DNA of 33,717 bases from Betaproteobacteria bacterium (GTDB lineage: Bacteria; Pseudomonadota; Gammaproteobacteria; Burkholderiales; SG8-39): assembly GCA_009693435.1 (NCBI GenBank), contig SHXF01000048.1, positions 1 through 33,717 on the forward strand, written 5' to 3'. Shown piece after piece: positions 22,811 to 31,294 of this stretch (positions within the stretch are counted from its first letter, which is position 1; every line of letters starts with the position of its first letter). The position numbers were made by a program, and so were the translations under genes. The notes below the pieces were generated by a model. The model worked only from the letters and a program-made list of their open reading frames with translations, did no database searches and had not been told where the DNA came from.

Positions 22811-24907
22811 CTATGCTGTGGTGCCGGCGGTTGCGATGACGAGATTGCCGATGTCGTCGACTTCGACCTTGCGGCCGGGTTCGACCACCGTGGTGGTATC
22901 GAGCTGCTCGACGATCAACGGCCCGGCCAGCGTCGTCCCGGGCACGAGCGATTCGCGTGCATAGACGGGGGTATCGACGAAGTCCTGGTGCGCTGCGAAC
23001 CAGGCGCGGCGGCTGCCGATCGGAATCGCCGCCCTCGAACTTGCCGCGGGAGCTGTCTTCGCCGCGGGGGTGGCTCCCGCCGCCAGGGGCATGCGCGGCA
23101 GGCTGACCACCGACACCAGCCGTATGGTCACGATCTCGGCTTCCTCTCCCGGTGCGGACACGCCGTAGGTGCTTTCGTGCGTGCTGTCGAAGGCGCGGCG
23201 CAGTTGCGGCAGGTCGGCGTCGGTCATTGCCGCGGGCGCGTCGATGGTGAGCTGGTAACCCTGGCGCGCGTAACGCACGTCCAGCTGGCGCTGCAGCTTT
23301 GCCGCGCCGGCGCCGAATCCTTCGCGTAGCGCGTCCTCGCGCGCCTTGGCTTCCAGCACTTCGAAGCCGGCGTTGAGCTGGGAGGCGGCGGCGCTGGAGA
23401 AGCTTTGCGGCATGCTGCGCAGGTAGACGTGCTTGACGTCGGTCTGCAAGAGGCCCATGGCGCAGCTGACCCCGGGGTAGGCCGGAACAATGACGCGTTG
23501 CAGGCCCAGTTCCACGGCCAGTTCCACCGCGTGCAGCGGACCGCAGCCGCCGAAGGCCAGCATGGAAAATTCGCGCGGGTCGCAGCCTTTGTCGGTGAGA
23601 TTGAGGCGCAATGCCGAGGCCATGCGCGCGTTGATCACGCGCCGCACGCCGATCGCGGCTGCCAGCGGCGTCATGCCGAATGCCGCGCCCAGCGACGCGA
23701 GCGCCCGCTCGGCCAGCGCCTTGTCGCCCTGCAGCGCGCCGCCGAGAAAACGCCCGGCATCGAGATAACCGAGGATCACGTTGGCGTCGGTGACGGTTGT
23801 CTCGGTGCCGCCGCGCGCGTAGCAGGCAGGCCCGGGGCGTGCGCCGGCGCTGCGCGGTCCGACCTTGAGCAAGCCATCGTCGCCTTTGTGGGCGATGGCG
23901 CCGCCGCCCGCGCCTATGGAGCGGATTTCTATCATCGAGGTGCCGATCTCCTGGCCGGCGATGACGCCGCTGTTGACCATGGCGGCGCGCCCGCCGCGCA
24001 CCAGGCACATGTCGGTGGAGGTGCCGCCCATGTCGAAGGTGATGAGGTCGCGATAGCTGCCGTGCCGGCCCAGGGTGGTGGCAAAGGCGATGCCAGCGGC
24101 TGGTCCGGAGAGCAGCGTTTCATTGGGGTACGCGGCCGCCAGGTTGACGCGCATCAGGCCGCCGTTCGATTGCATGATGAAGAGGCGGTCGATGTCCACG
24201 CCGCGTCCGCGGGCGCGTTCGCCGAGCCGGGTGAAGTACTCGCTTACTACGGGCCCGACGTAGGCATCCAGCGCGGTCGTGGACATGCGCGGGAATTCCC
24301 GTATCACCGGCAGCACCTCGCTGGAGAGCGACAGGCGCACCCGGGGGACTTCCGCGCGTATGATTTCCGCCGCTTCGCGCTCGTGGTCGTCGCGCAGAAA
24401 TGAAAACAGGAAACAGATGGCAATGGAATCGCAACCCGCATCGTGCAACCGCCGCGCCGCCGCGCGCACCGCGTCCCGGTCCAGGGGCCGCATCACTTTG
24501 CCGTCGAAGCTCATGCGCTCCGGAATTTCACAGGTCAGCGCCGGCGGAATCAGCGGCGGCGCTTTGCGGTAACCGGGATCGATCAGATCGGCGCCGCGCG
24601 GGCGCGTGCCCGAACGTCCCGGATACACGGCGCCATAACCCGCGGTGATCAGCATGCCGGCGCGCGCGCCTTTGCCCTCCAGCACCGCGTTGGTGGCCAC
24701 GGTGGTGCCGTGCGCCAGCAGCGACAGTTCCGCCAGCGGCACGTGCTTCGCGTCGGAAAACTGCTGCAGTGCTTCCAGGATCGCGTCGGCCGGGGCCGCG
24801 GGGGTCGACGGGACTTTCGCAATGAACGTTTCGCCCGACGCGTGATCGACCGCGGCGAGGTCGGTAAAGGTGCCGCCGGTGTCTATGCCTACACTCCACT
24901 GTGCCAC
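22811..24907 (-). CDS. hyuA: Hydantoinase A/oxoprolinase family protein (ATP-binding subunit)
   Basis: Predicted 698 aa from GTG 24907, chosen because AAGGAG lies 6 nt upstream and family sequence starts with WSVGIDTGGTFTD; ATG 24958 would add a non-conserved head. Blocks: the nucleotide loop DTGGTFTDLAAVD at about 8-20, LLAHGTTVATNAVLEGKGARAGMLIT, the SEVLPVIREFPRMSTTALDAYV region, FIMQSNGGLM, TFDMGGTSTDMCLV (second nucleotide motif), GAGGGAIAH and MLAFGGCGPLHA. HyuA activates the cyclic amide or ketone with ATP. It is the first gene of a four-gene operon with hyuB, the DHPON-hydrolase-like gene and a Bug protein, an arrangement pointing to uptake, ring opening and chain cleavage of one substrate. 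Confidence 0.93.
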   Translation of the reverse strand: MAQWSVGIDTGGTFTDLAAVDHASGETFIAKVPSTPAAPADAILEALQQFSDAKHVPLAELSLLAHGTTVATNAVLEGKGARAGMLITAGYGAVYPGRSGTRPRGADLIDPGYRKAPPLIPPALTCEIPERMSFDGKVMRPLDRDAVRAAARRLHDAGCDSIAICFLFSFLRDDHEREAAEIIRAEVPRVRLSLSSEVLPVIREFPRMSTTALDAYVGPVVSEYFTRLGERARGRGVDIDRLFIMQSNGGLMRVNLAAAYPNETLLSGPAAGIAFATTLGRHGSYRDLITFDMGGTSTDMCLVRGGRAAMVNSGVIAGQEIGTSMIEIRSIGAGGGAIAHKGDDGLLKVGPRSAGARPGPACYARGGTETTVTDANVILGYLDAGRFLGGALQGDKALAERALASLGAAFGMTPLAAAIGVRRVINARMASALRLNLTDKGCDPREFSMLAFGGCGPLHAVELAVELGLQRVIVPAYPGVSCAMGLLQTDVKHVYLRSMPQSFSSAAASQLNAGFEVLEAKAREDALREGFGAGAAKLQRQLDVRYARQGYQLTIDAPAAMTDADLPQLRRAFDSTHESTYGVSAPGEEAEIVTIRLVSVVSLPRMPLAAGATPAAKTAPAASSRAAIPIGSRRAWFAAHQDFVDTPVYARESLVPGTTLAGPLIVEQLDTTTVVEPGRKVEVDDIGNLVIATAGTTA

Positions 24908-24978
24908 TGTCTTCTCCTTGCCCGCTGATGCCTGCCTGCGTCCTGTAACGTGTGCCACGCGCTCGAATTAGCGCTGCT

Positions 24979-25058
24979 CGTGCGCACGGCGCACGCTACC
25001 GCCGCACGCGCACGATCATCTGTTGTCCGGCGGTCCCGTAGCGTGCGCCGTGCGTACG
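24979..25058. repeat. Long imperfect inverted repeat between adh and hyuA genes
   Basis: The 21 bases at 24979-24999 are the reverse complement of 25038-25058 with one mismatch, around a 38-nt centre that can pair further (ACCGCCG at 24998-25004 with CGGCGGT at 25028-25034). It lies just after the alcohol dehydrogenase stop (25068) and 70 bp before the hyuA start. It may act as transcription terminator for the dehydrogenase, and its highly structured GC-rich arms also resemble dispersed REP/BIME elements. Confidence 0.6.
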
Positions 25059-25067
25059 ACCGCGGCC

Positions 25068-26180
25068 TTACACCGCGCCCGTCATGTTGAGGTTGACGTG
25101 CACCACTTCGTGCCCGTCGTCGATTTCACGTCCCAGCGCGCGCACCGCCTTGTCGGCTTCGGCAAGCGGATAGACGTGCGAACAGAGCGGGGCCAGGTCC
25201 TTGTGGCGTCGCTTGAGGATCTCCAGCGCGAGTTCCAGCGATTGTGACGTCGAGGAGAGCACGCCCATGAGCGTGAGTTCCTTGATCACGATCTTGTCGG
25301 TAATCAGGCCCGATATCGGCTTGTGCCCCTTCAACCCGGCGAGCACGATGCGGCCGCCCTGGCGCGCGATTTCCACCGCCTGCACGATAGGTTCGGTCGA
25401 GTGCGAGGACATGTCGAGCACCAGGTCCGCCATCTCACCGCCGGTGATGTCGCGCACCCGGTCCACCAGGTCTTCGCGGCTGACGTCGATCACCGCGTCC
25501 GCGCCCAGGCTTAGCGCCACGTCCAGCCGGTGGCGGTCCTGCGCGAGGCCGGTGACGGTCACCGTCTTCGCACCCGCTTCACGCGCGGTGAGCGCGGCCA
25601 GAATGCCGCGCTGGCCCGGTCCGAGGATGACCACGTGCTCGCCCATGCGCAGGTTGGGCACGTCGTAGATCCAGCGCACCACGCCGGAGAGCGGGTTGAA
25701 CAGGGTCATCACGTCGCTCTGGATCTGTTCCGGGGCGCGTTTCAGCACGGTGTTCGGATGCAGGTACATATGGGTCGCGTAGCCGCCCCACAGGCTGGGC
25801 TTCACGTGGGTGGTCATAAACAGGCCGTAACCCATGCGCCGCTCGCAGCGGTGAAACGCCGCCATGCGGCACTGGCGGCACTTGCCGCAGGGCAGCGGCG
25901 CCTTGACCACCACCCGGTCGCCTTCCTTGACCTTCCAGTTCTTCGCCGCCTGGGCGCCAATGCGCTCTACCCAGCCGACCGGCTCGTGCCCGGGGATGAT
26001 GGGGATGCTGCCCCAGGGCGTGGCTTTGAGCTCACAGCGGTATTGCTCGTAGTCGGTGGCGCACAGCCCGTTGGTTTCCATACGCAACAGGCCATCGTCG
26101 GCGACGACCTCCGGCAGCGGAAATTCCTGGTGCTCGAATGTGCGCGGGCCGATGAGCACCGCCGCCGTCGCCTTGTTCAT
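25068..26180 (-). CDS. Zinc-dependent alcohol dehydrogenase (MDR family)
   Basis: Predicted 370 aa. Catalytic zinc ligands fit C39 (GLCATDYEQY) and GHEPVG; the structural zinc loop is complete with C-x2-C-x2-C-x7-C in PCGKCRQCRMAAFHRC. The cofactor domain has VVILGPGQRGILAAL, where the usual GxGxxG is GPGQRG. Length and order are those of medium-chain dehydrogenases that oxidise a secondary alcohol or polyol with NAD(P). ATG 26180 has GGAGG directly upstream. It is divergent from the Rieske-Bug cassettes with a 209-bp shared control region, so it probably acts in the same pathway, for example on a hydroxylated product. Confidence 0.9.
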   Translation of the reverse strand: MNKATAAVLIGPRTFEHQEFPLPEVVADDGLLRMETNGLCATDYEQYRCELKATPWGSIPIIPGHEPVGWVERIGAQAAKNWKVKEGDRVVVKAPLPCGKCRQCRMAAFHRCERRMGYGLFMTTHVKPSLWGGYATHMYLHPNTVLKRAPEQIQSDVMTLFNPLSGVVRWIYDVPNLRMGEHVVILGPGQRGILAALTAREAGAKTVTVTGLAQDRHRLDVALSLGADAVIDVSREDLVDRVRDITGGEMADLVLDMSSHSTEPIVQAVEIARQGGRIVLAGLKGHKPISGLITDKIVIKELTLMGVLSSTSQSLELALEILKRRHKDLAPLCSHVYPLAEADKAVRALGREIDDGHEVVHVNLNMTGAV

Positions 26181-26376
26181 GTTTCCTCCGATATAGCGTT
26201 GCACGCAGGCTTGCGCCGGGGCATTCCTCGAGACGAGCGCGCGAAATCCATTGCGGCACGTGGGGTGCCATCTTATGATCTTTTGCCGGACAGCAACAGA
26301 TGGACGCTTGCTGTCCTGCGGCGTGCGCGCCCTCACCCGCACCGGCGCCTTGCGCCGACAGGTGGGTGAGCAACCC

Positions 26377-26383
26377 GGGGGAG
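26377..26383 (+). promoter_or_regulatory. Ribosome binding site selecting a TTG start
   Basis: GGGGGAG lies 6 nt before TTG 26390. The start chosen gives an N-terminus (about 11 residues before QPYSGY) matching the paralogous oxygenase at 28748, which has 10 residues before the same motif; the frame start at 26300 would add an unrelated Cys/Ala/Pro-rich head. Confidence 0.65.
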
Positions 26384-26389
26384 CAAAAC

Positions 26390-27706
26390 TTGGCCGGCAA
26401 CGAAAAACGCATCGAGGCAACGCAGCCCTACTCAGGGTACGTGCGCCGGGCAGCCACGCGGGAGAATACCGAACTGACCCACGTGGAAAAAGGTTCGCCC
26501 TGCGGCGAGTACCTGCGGCGCTTCTGGCAGCCGGTCGCGCTGTCGTCCGATCTGAAAGACATTCCAGTCGCTGTCGAACTGCTGTGCGAAAAGCTGGTGC
26601 TGTTCCGCGACAAGTCTGGTCGATTGGGGCTGCTCGATCGCCACTGCAGCCATCGCGGCATGTCGCTGGAGTTCGGCCTGATCGGCGAACGAGGACTGCA
26701 GTGCGGTTACCATGGCTGGCACTACGACGTGGATGGACGCATCCTCGATATTCCTGGCATGCCGGACGGGCAGGACTACAGGACCACGTTCACCCATGGC
26801 GCCTACCCGGTGCGCGAATTCCAGGGCATCGTCTTCACTTACCTGGGGCCGCCTGAGCACTTGCCGCAGTTTCCCGTGTACGACTTCATGCAGTTTCCGG
26901 AGCAGGACCTGCATCCGGTCCGCTGGCACTCGCCGTGCAACTGGCTGCAGGTTCGGGAGAACACCCAGGATCCCATTCACACCAGCTTCCTGCACACCAT
27001 GTTCGGCGTGCCGCAATTCGGCCCCTGGTTCTACGACCTGCCGGTAATCCAGTGGGCGGAGACGCCGGTCGGCCAGGTTACCGTGAGCGCGCGCCATACC
27101 CATGGGCACCTGTACGCGCGGGTGAACGAACTCATCCTGCCCAATTATTCCAGGGTGCCCGAAGGCTCGGGACACAGCGGCGACAAGAGCGGCCGCTACG
27201 TCCCGTCCGCGCGCGGACGCGGCATGTCGTTCTGGGTGGTGCCGCTGGATAACGTGAACTGCGTGATGACGGGCTGGTTCCATTTCACACCCGACCAGGA
27301 CGCGGCCCTGCGCGAGCGCATCGTGAAAAACGTGTCGCTCGGCCAGTACAAGGACCGGCCGGAGGAAGAGCGCGCACGCTACCCCGGCGACTACGACGCC
27401 TGGGTGTCGCAGGGACCGATCGCCATCCACGCCAACGAACACCTGTGCAGGAGCGACGGCGCCGTCGCCCTGTACCGCACGCAACTGCGCAAGGGCATAC
27501 GCGCGGTGCAGGAAGGACGCGATCCGAAAGGGCTGTTCAGGACTGCACAGGCGCCGATTCAGACGTATGCCAGCAACATGTTCGAGGAGCCGCCCGCGGC
27601 ACTGGAAGGCGACGTCAGGAACGAAGCGCTTGTGGCATTCGGGCAGCGCTCGCTCGACCGGACACTCGCATTGCTTTTCGACGACAACCCGAAAGTGAGA
27701 ATCTGA
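26390..27706 (+). CDS. Rieske non-heme iron oxygenase, phthalate dioxygenase-like, cassette copy 1
   Basis: Predicted 438 aa from TTG 26390. The Rieske ligands are C86-S-H88-R-G and C105-G-Y-H108-G-W. The iron site is D194-x2-H197-x4-H202 in RENTQDPIHTSFLHTMFG, the pattern of single-subunit oxygenases related to phthalate 4,5-dioxygenase and other aryl carboxylate/aryl ether oxygenases (LigX/PobA-like group). These hydroxylate or demethylate aromatic acids using a separate reductase, which is not encoded here. The stop overlaps the following Bug gene (TGATG). By eye about three quarters of residues are the same as in the oxygenase at 28748-30082, so the two arose by duplication. Confidence 0.9.
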   Translation: MAGNEKRIEATQPYSGYVRRAATRENTELTHVEKGSPCGEYLRRFWQPVALSSDLKDIPVAVELLCEKLVLFRDKSGRLGLLDRHCSHRGMSLEFGLIGERGLQCGYHGWHYDVDGRILDIPGMPDGQDYRTTFTHGAYPVREFQGIVFTYLGPPEHLPQFPVYDFMQFPEQDLHPVRWHSPCNWLQVRENTQDPIHTSFLHTMFGVPQFGPWFYDLPVIQWAETPVGQVTVSARHTHGHLYARVNELILPNYSRVPEGSGHSGDKSGRYVPSARGRGMSFWVVPLDNVNCVMTGWFHFTPDQDAALRERIVKNVSLGQYKDRPEEERARYPGDYDAWVSQGPIAIHANEHLCRSDGAVALYRTQLRKGIRAVQEGRDPKGLFRTAQAPIQTYASNMFEEPPAALEGDVRNEALVAFGQRSLDRTLALLFDDNPKVRI

Positions 27707-28680
27707 TGCTGCGTCAAATTATCATGTTGCTTCTCGCAGCCTGCTCTGCGATCCAGGCATTACCCGCGTCGGCCCAGGCGTTTCCGTCGAAGCCGATGCG
27801 GATCATCGTGCCCCTGCAGGCCGGGCCCGCCGATACCGTCACCCGTGCGCTCGGGCAAAAGTTGTCCGAGACCTGGGGCCAGCCCGTGATTGTCGAGAAC
27901 AGGCCGGGCGCCAACATGATCATTGGCGCCGAGGCGGCGGCAAAGGCGGCGCCGGACGGCTATACCCTGCTGTTCGCCTCCGATGCCCTGATGTCCATCA
28001 ATCAGTTTCTCTATTCGAGGCTTCCCTACGATCCGGAGAAGGACTTCACGCCGGTGGCTATCCTGGCCTACACCATCACCACGGTAATGGTGAGTGCGCA
28101 GCTTCCGGTCAACAGCGTGGCGGAACTGGTCCAGCTGGCGAAAGCGCAACCGGGAAAGTTCAATTACGGAACGCTCGGGCTGGGCAGCAACGGGCACCTC
28201 GCCGCGGAACTGTTCAAGGCGGCGACCGGCGTCGAGATCGCGCATGTGCCGTTCAAGGGATCGCCTGATTTGATCCAGGCCATGGCGAGCAACGAAGTCC
28301 AGATGGCTTTCCAGGGCCCGGGCACGGCGCTGCCTTCGATCCGGGCGGGCAAGATCAAGGCGCTGGCCGTGTACAGCCAGCGCCGCCTGCCCACGCTCGC
28401 GACGGCGCAAACCATGGCGGAAGCCGGCTTTCCGAATGTGGACGGCGCACGCGCCTGGTACGGGATCGTGGCGCCCGCGCTGACGCCGAAGGACGTGGTC
28501 GCACAAATCGCCCGCGAGATGGTGCGGGTGGCGACTACGCCGGAGTTTCGGGAGAAATATCTGGTGGGGTTCAATCTCGAGCCGGTCGGTGCCGGCCCCG
28601 ATGAGCTCGCCGCGGTGATCCGGGCCGACCGCGAAAAATATTCGCAACTGGCGAGGAAACTAAACATCCGACTCGATTGA
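27706..28680 (+). CDS. Bug-family binding protein, cassette copy 1
   Basis: Predicted 324 aa with a signal peptide (MLRQIIMLLLAACSAIQALP, cut near ASA, about residue 23). The mature start FPSKPMRIIVPLQAGPADTVTRALGQKL and the block PVIVENRPGANMIIGAEAAAKAAPDGYTL are standard Bug sequence; HVPFKGSPDLIQAMASNEVQMAF and AGKIKALAVYSQRRLPTL follow. The ATG overlaps the oxygenase stop by one base, so oxygenase and binding protein are made together. The ligand is therefore probably the oxygenase substrate. It is more like the Bug protein at 30075-31067 than the one at 18959-19933. Confidence 0.92.
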   Translation: MLRQIIMLLLAACSAIQALPASAQAFPSKPMRIIVPLQAGPADTVTRALGQKLSETWGQPVIVENRPGANMIIGAEAAAKAAPDGYTLLFASDALMSINQFLYSRLPYDPEKDFTPVAILAYTITTVMVSAQLPVNSVAELVQLAKAQPGKFNYGTLGLGSNGHLAAELFKAATGVEIAHVPFKGSPDLIQAMASNEVQMAFQGPGTALPSIRAGKIKALAVYSQRRLPTLATAQTMAEAGFPNVDGARAWYGIVAPALTPKDVVAQIAREMVRVATTPEFREKYLVGFNLEPVGAGPDELAAVIRADREKYSQLARKLNIRLD

Positions 28681-28747
28681 CTGCGAGCGGTGTGCGCACA
28701 CGCGCCGCGTGCGTACCGGGATCGCGATGCTTTGAGGAGCAGAAGAT

Positions 28748-30082
28748 ATGTCCGAGGATGATCCAGCCGAGGCAATCCAGCCCTATTCCGGTTATGCGCG
28801 CAATCCGGCGCCCGGGGAAAGCACCGAGTTGACGCATGTGGAAAAGGGTTCGCCCTGCGGCGAGTACCTGCGCCGCTTCTGGCAGCCGCTCGCACTGTCG
28901 TCCGACCTGAAAGACATTCCCGTCGCTGTCGAACTGCTATGCGAAAAGCTGGTGCTGTTTCGCGACAAGTCCGGTCGATTGGGGCTGCTCGATCGCCACT
29001 GCAGCCATCGCGGCACCTCGCTCGAATTCGGCCTCATCCGCGAGCGCGGCCTGCAGTGCTGCTACCACGGCTGGCACTATGACGTGGACGGACGCATCCT
29101 CGACATTCCCGGCGTGCCCGATGGCGAGGATTACCGGCAGACTTTTTTTCATGGCGCCTACCCGGTGCGCGAGCACGCCGGTCTGATCTTCGCGTACCTC
29201 GGGCCGCCTGAGCGCATTCCCGATTTCCCCGCCTACGATTTCATGCACTTCCCCGGGCAGGACCTGCACCCCGTATGCTGGAATTCACCGTGCAACTGGC
29301 TTCAGATCCGCGAGAACACCCAGGATCCGATACACACCAGCTTCCTGCACACGATGTTCGGCGTGCCGCAGTTCGGTCCCTGGTACTACGACCTGCCCGT
29401 CATCCAGTGGTCCGAGACGCCGATCGGCCAGGTTACGGTCAGCACCCGCGACACGCACGGCCGCTTGTATGCCCGCGTCAACGAACTGATCCTGCCCAAT
29501 TTCTCCCGCGTGCCGGAGGGCCACGGCGCGAGCGGCAACAAGGACGGCGGCTATGTGCCGTCGCCGCGCGGCCGCGGCATGTCCCTGTGGGTGATCCCGC
29601 GCGACAACGTGAATTCGAGCATGATCGGCTGGTTTCACTTCACCGCCGATCAGGATGCGGGGCTGCGCGCACGCATACTCGCGAACACATCGCTCGGGCA
29701 GTATTGCGATCGGCCCGAGGAGGAGCGCCGCCGCTATCCCGGCGACTACGATGCCTGGGTCTCGCAGGGACCCATCGCGATCCGGCAGAATGAGCACCTG
29801 TGCAAGAGCGACGGCGCCATTGCTTTGTACCGGACCCAGTTGCGTCGCGGTATTGCCGCGGTTGCGGCCGGAAAAGATCCCAAGGGGGTGGTCCGCAATC
29901 GCGCCGGCCATGTGCAATCGTATGGCAACAATCTATTCGAAACGCGACCTGCCGGCGAATTCGACGCAGCGTCGAAGCAACAGCTGCTGTTCGAATTCGG
30001 GCAGCGCAGCCTGCAGCGCACGCTGTCGGGCCAATTCGATACCGACCCGGTGTCGCCGAGCGTGGAGGCGGGCAATGTTTGA
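28748..30082 (+). CDS. Rieske non-heme iron oxygenase, phthalate dioxygenase-like, cassette copy 2
   Basis: Predicted 444 aa. The Rieske ligands are C85-S-H87-R-G and C104-C-Y-H107-G-W; an extra Cys (C105) sits beside the third ligand. The iron site is D193-x2-H196-x4-H201 in RENTQDPIHTSFLHTMFG. Residues 11-120 are almost the same as in the first cassette's oxygenase, while the C-terminal 60 residues differ most. ATG 28748 has GAGGAG upstream. Its last 8 bases overlap the following Bug gene. The two oxygenases may prefer different ring substituents, or one may be on the way to a new specificity. Confidence 0.9.
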   Translation: MSEDDPAEAIQPYSGYARNPAPGESTELTHVEKGSPCGEYLRRFWQPLALSSDLKDIPVAVELLCEKLVLFRDKSGRLGLLDRHCSHRGTSLEFGLIRERGLQCCYHGWHYDVDGRILDIPGVPDGEDYRQTFFHGAYPVREHAGLIFAYLGPPERIPDFPAYDFMHFPGQDLHPVCWNSPCNWLQIRENTQDPIHTSFLHTMFGVPQFGPWYYDLPVIQWSETPIGQVTVSTRDTHGRLYARVNELILPNFSRVPEGHGASGNKDGGYVPSPRGRGMSLWVIPRDNVNSSMIGWFHFTADQDAGLRARILANTSLGQYCDRPEEERRRYPGDYDAWVSQGPIAIRQNEHLCKSDGAIALYRTQLRRGIAAVAAGKDPKGVVRNRAGHVQSYGNNLFETRPAGEFDAASKQQLLFEFGQRSLQRTLSGQFDTDPVSPSVEAGNV

Positions 30083-31067
30083 GCGCGCGAGTCGGCGGTT
30101 GATGCGCGTTCTTGGCGCAGCGCTGCTCGCGCTGGCCTGCCTGTCCGCAATGGCGCAGGGCTTTCCGGTCAAGCCGGTGCGCATCATCGTGCCGTTCCCG
30201 GCGGGCGGCGCCACCGACTTGCAGATGCGCGCCCTGGGCCAGAAGCTAAGCGAGTCCTGGGGACAGCCGGTGCTGGTGGAAAACCGTCCCGGCGGCAACA
30301 TGGTGATTGCCGCGGAGGCGGCGGCGAAATCCGCCCCGGACGGCCATACCCTGGTGTTCGCAACCGACTCCATGGTCTCCATCAATCCCCAGTTGTACGC
30401 GAAGCTCCCGTACCATCCCGAGCGCGATTTCGCGCCCGTGGCCCTGATAGGATTCACCAACACCTGCCTCATGGTGAGCGGCGCGTTGCCGGTGGCGAGC
30501 GTGCAGGAATTCATCGCGCTCGCGAAATCGCGACCCGGCGCGCTCAACTACGGCACCTTCGGCACGGGAACCAACGGCCACTTTGCCGCCGAAAATTTCA
30601 AGTCGGCGACCGGGACGCAACTGGTGCACGTGCCGTTCAAGGGCGGCGGGCCCATGCTGCAGGCGCTGACCGTCAACGAAGTGCAGGTCATATTCATCGG
30701 TCCTGGCACTGCGCTGCCGCTGATCCGCAGCGGCAAGGTCAAGGCGCTGGCGCTGTACGGCAACCGCCGCCACACGCTGCTGCCCGATGTGCCGACAATG
30801 GCGGAAGCCGGATTCGGCAGCATCGACGGCGCCAACGCTTGGTGGGGCATCATGGCGCCATCCGGGACGCCGCGCGATGTCATCGCAAAGCTGTCGGAGG
30901 ACATCATCCGTGTCATGAGCGACGCCGATTTCCGGGATAAGTATGTCATCGGCTTCGCGCTGGAACCCGCCTTTGGCGGTCCGGAAAAATTCGCGGCGCT
31001 GCTGCGCGCCGACCGCGACAAGTGGACCGAAGCGGTGAAACGGACGAACATCAGGCTGGACCAGTAG
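30075..31067 (+). CDS. Bug-family binding protein, cassette copy 2
   Basis: Predicted 330 aa with a signal peptide (N-terminal RRLMRVLGAALLALACLSAM, cut after about residue 28). The mature start FPVKPVRIIVPFPAGGATDLQMRALGQKL and PVLVENRPGGNMVIAAEAAAKSAPDGHTL are classic Bug sequence. ATG 30075 has GGAGG upstream and overlaps the oxygenase stop by 8 nt. Between the two cassettes the binding proteins have diverged more than the oxygenases. The second copy ends the island's catabolic core; an intergenic REP-like element follows. Confidence 0.92.
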   Translation: MFERASRRLMRVLGAALLALACLSAMAQGFPVKPVRIIVPFPAGGATDLQMRALGQKLSESWGQPVLVENRPGGNMVIAAEAAAKSAPDGHTLVFATDSMVSINPQLYAKLPYHPERDFAPVALIGFTNTCLMVSGALPVASVQEFIALAKSRPGALNYGTFGTGTNGHFAAENFKSATGTQLVHVPFKGGGPMLQALTVNEVQVIFIGPGTALPLIRSGKVKALALYGNRRHTLLPDVPTMAEAGFGSIDGANAWWGIMAPSGTPRDVIAKLSEDIIRVMSDADFRDKYVIGFALEPAFGGPEKFAALLRADRDKWTEAVKRTNIRLDQ

Positions 31068-31093
31068 GCTCGCCTGGCGAAAACTCAATCCGT

Positions 31094-31118
31094 TCGTCCT
31101 GAGCCTGTCGAAGGACGA
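31094..31118. repeat. REP-like palindrome
   Basis: TCGTCCT (31094-31100) and AGGACGA (31112-31118) flank GAGCCTGTCGA. This is the form of a short palindrome widely dispersed in proteobacterial genomes. It may also act as a terminator after the last Bug gene. Confidence 0.65.
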
Positions 31119-31265
31119 CAAACTCAGCGTGAACAGTTCCATGTATTTTTAAAAGATCGACAGGGCCGCTATCGAATCCGGCGCGCGCGGCAGGGAATTC
31201 ATGGTGGATCATATCGAGGGCTGGTGCGATCTGTTGCGGAAACGGGCGTACCTTTTTCACACATG

Positions 31266-31294
31266 TGATAACAAAAATAGCGGAGGTGTTATCA
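31266..31294. promoter_or_regulatory. Operator-like inverted repeat over the VapB ribosome site
   Basis: TGATAACA (31266-31273) and TGTTATCA (31287-31294) are perfect 8-bp arms around 13 nt that include the GGAGG ribosome site. The right arm ends on the A of the antitoxin ATG. Binding of the VapBC complex here would block expression, and the RNA could also fold to hide the ribosome site. Confidence 0.6.

Noticed and set aside
22272..24008. Long open frame (578 codons, minus strand) across hyuB and hyuA
   Set aside because: It is an out-of-frame shadow of two well-conserved genes, rich in Arg/Gly/Ala as expected from GC-rich codon phases, with no recognisable domain.
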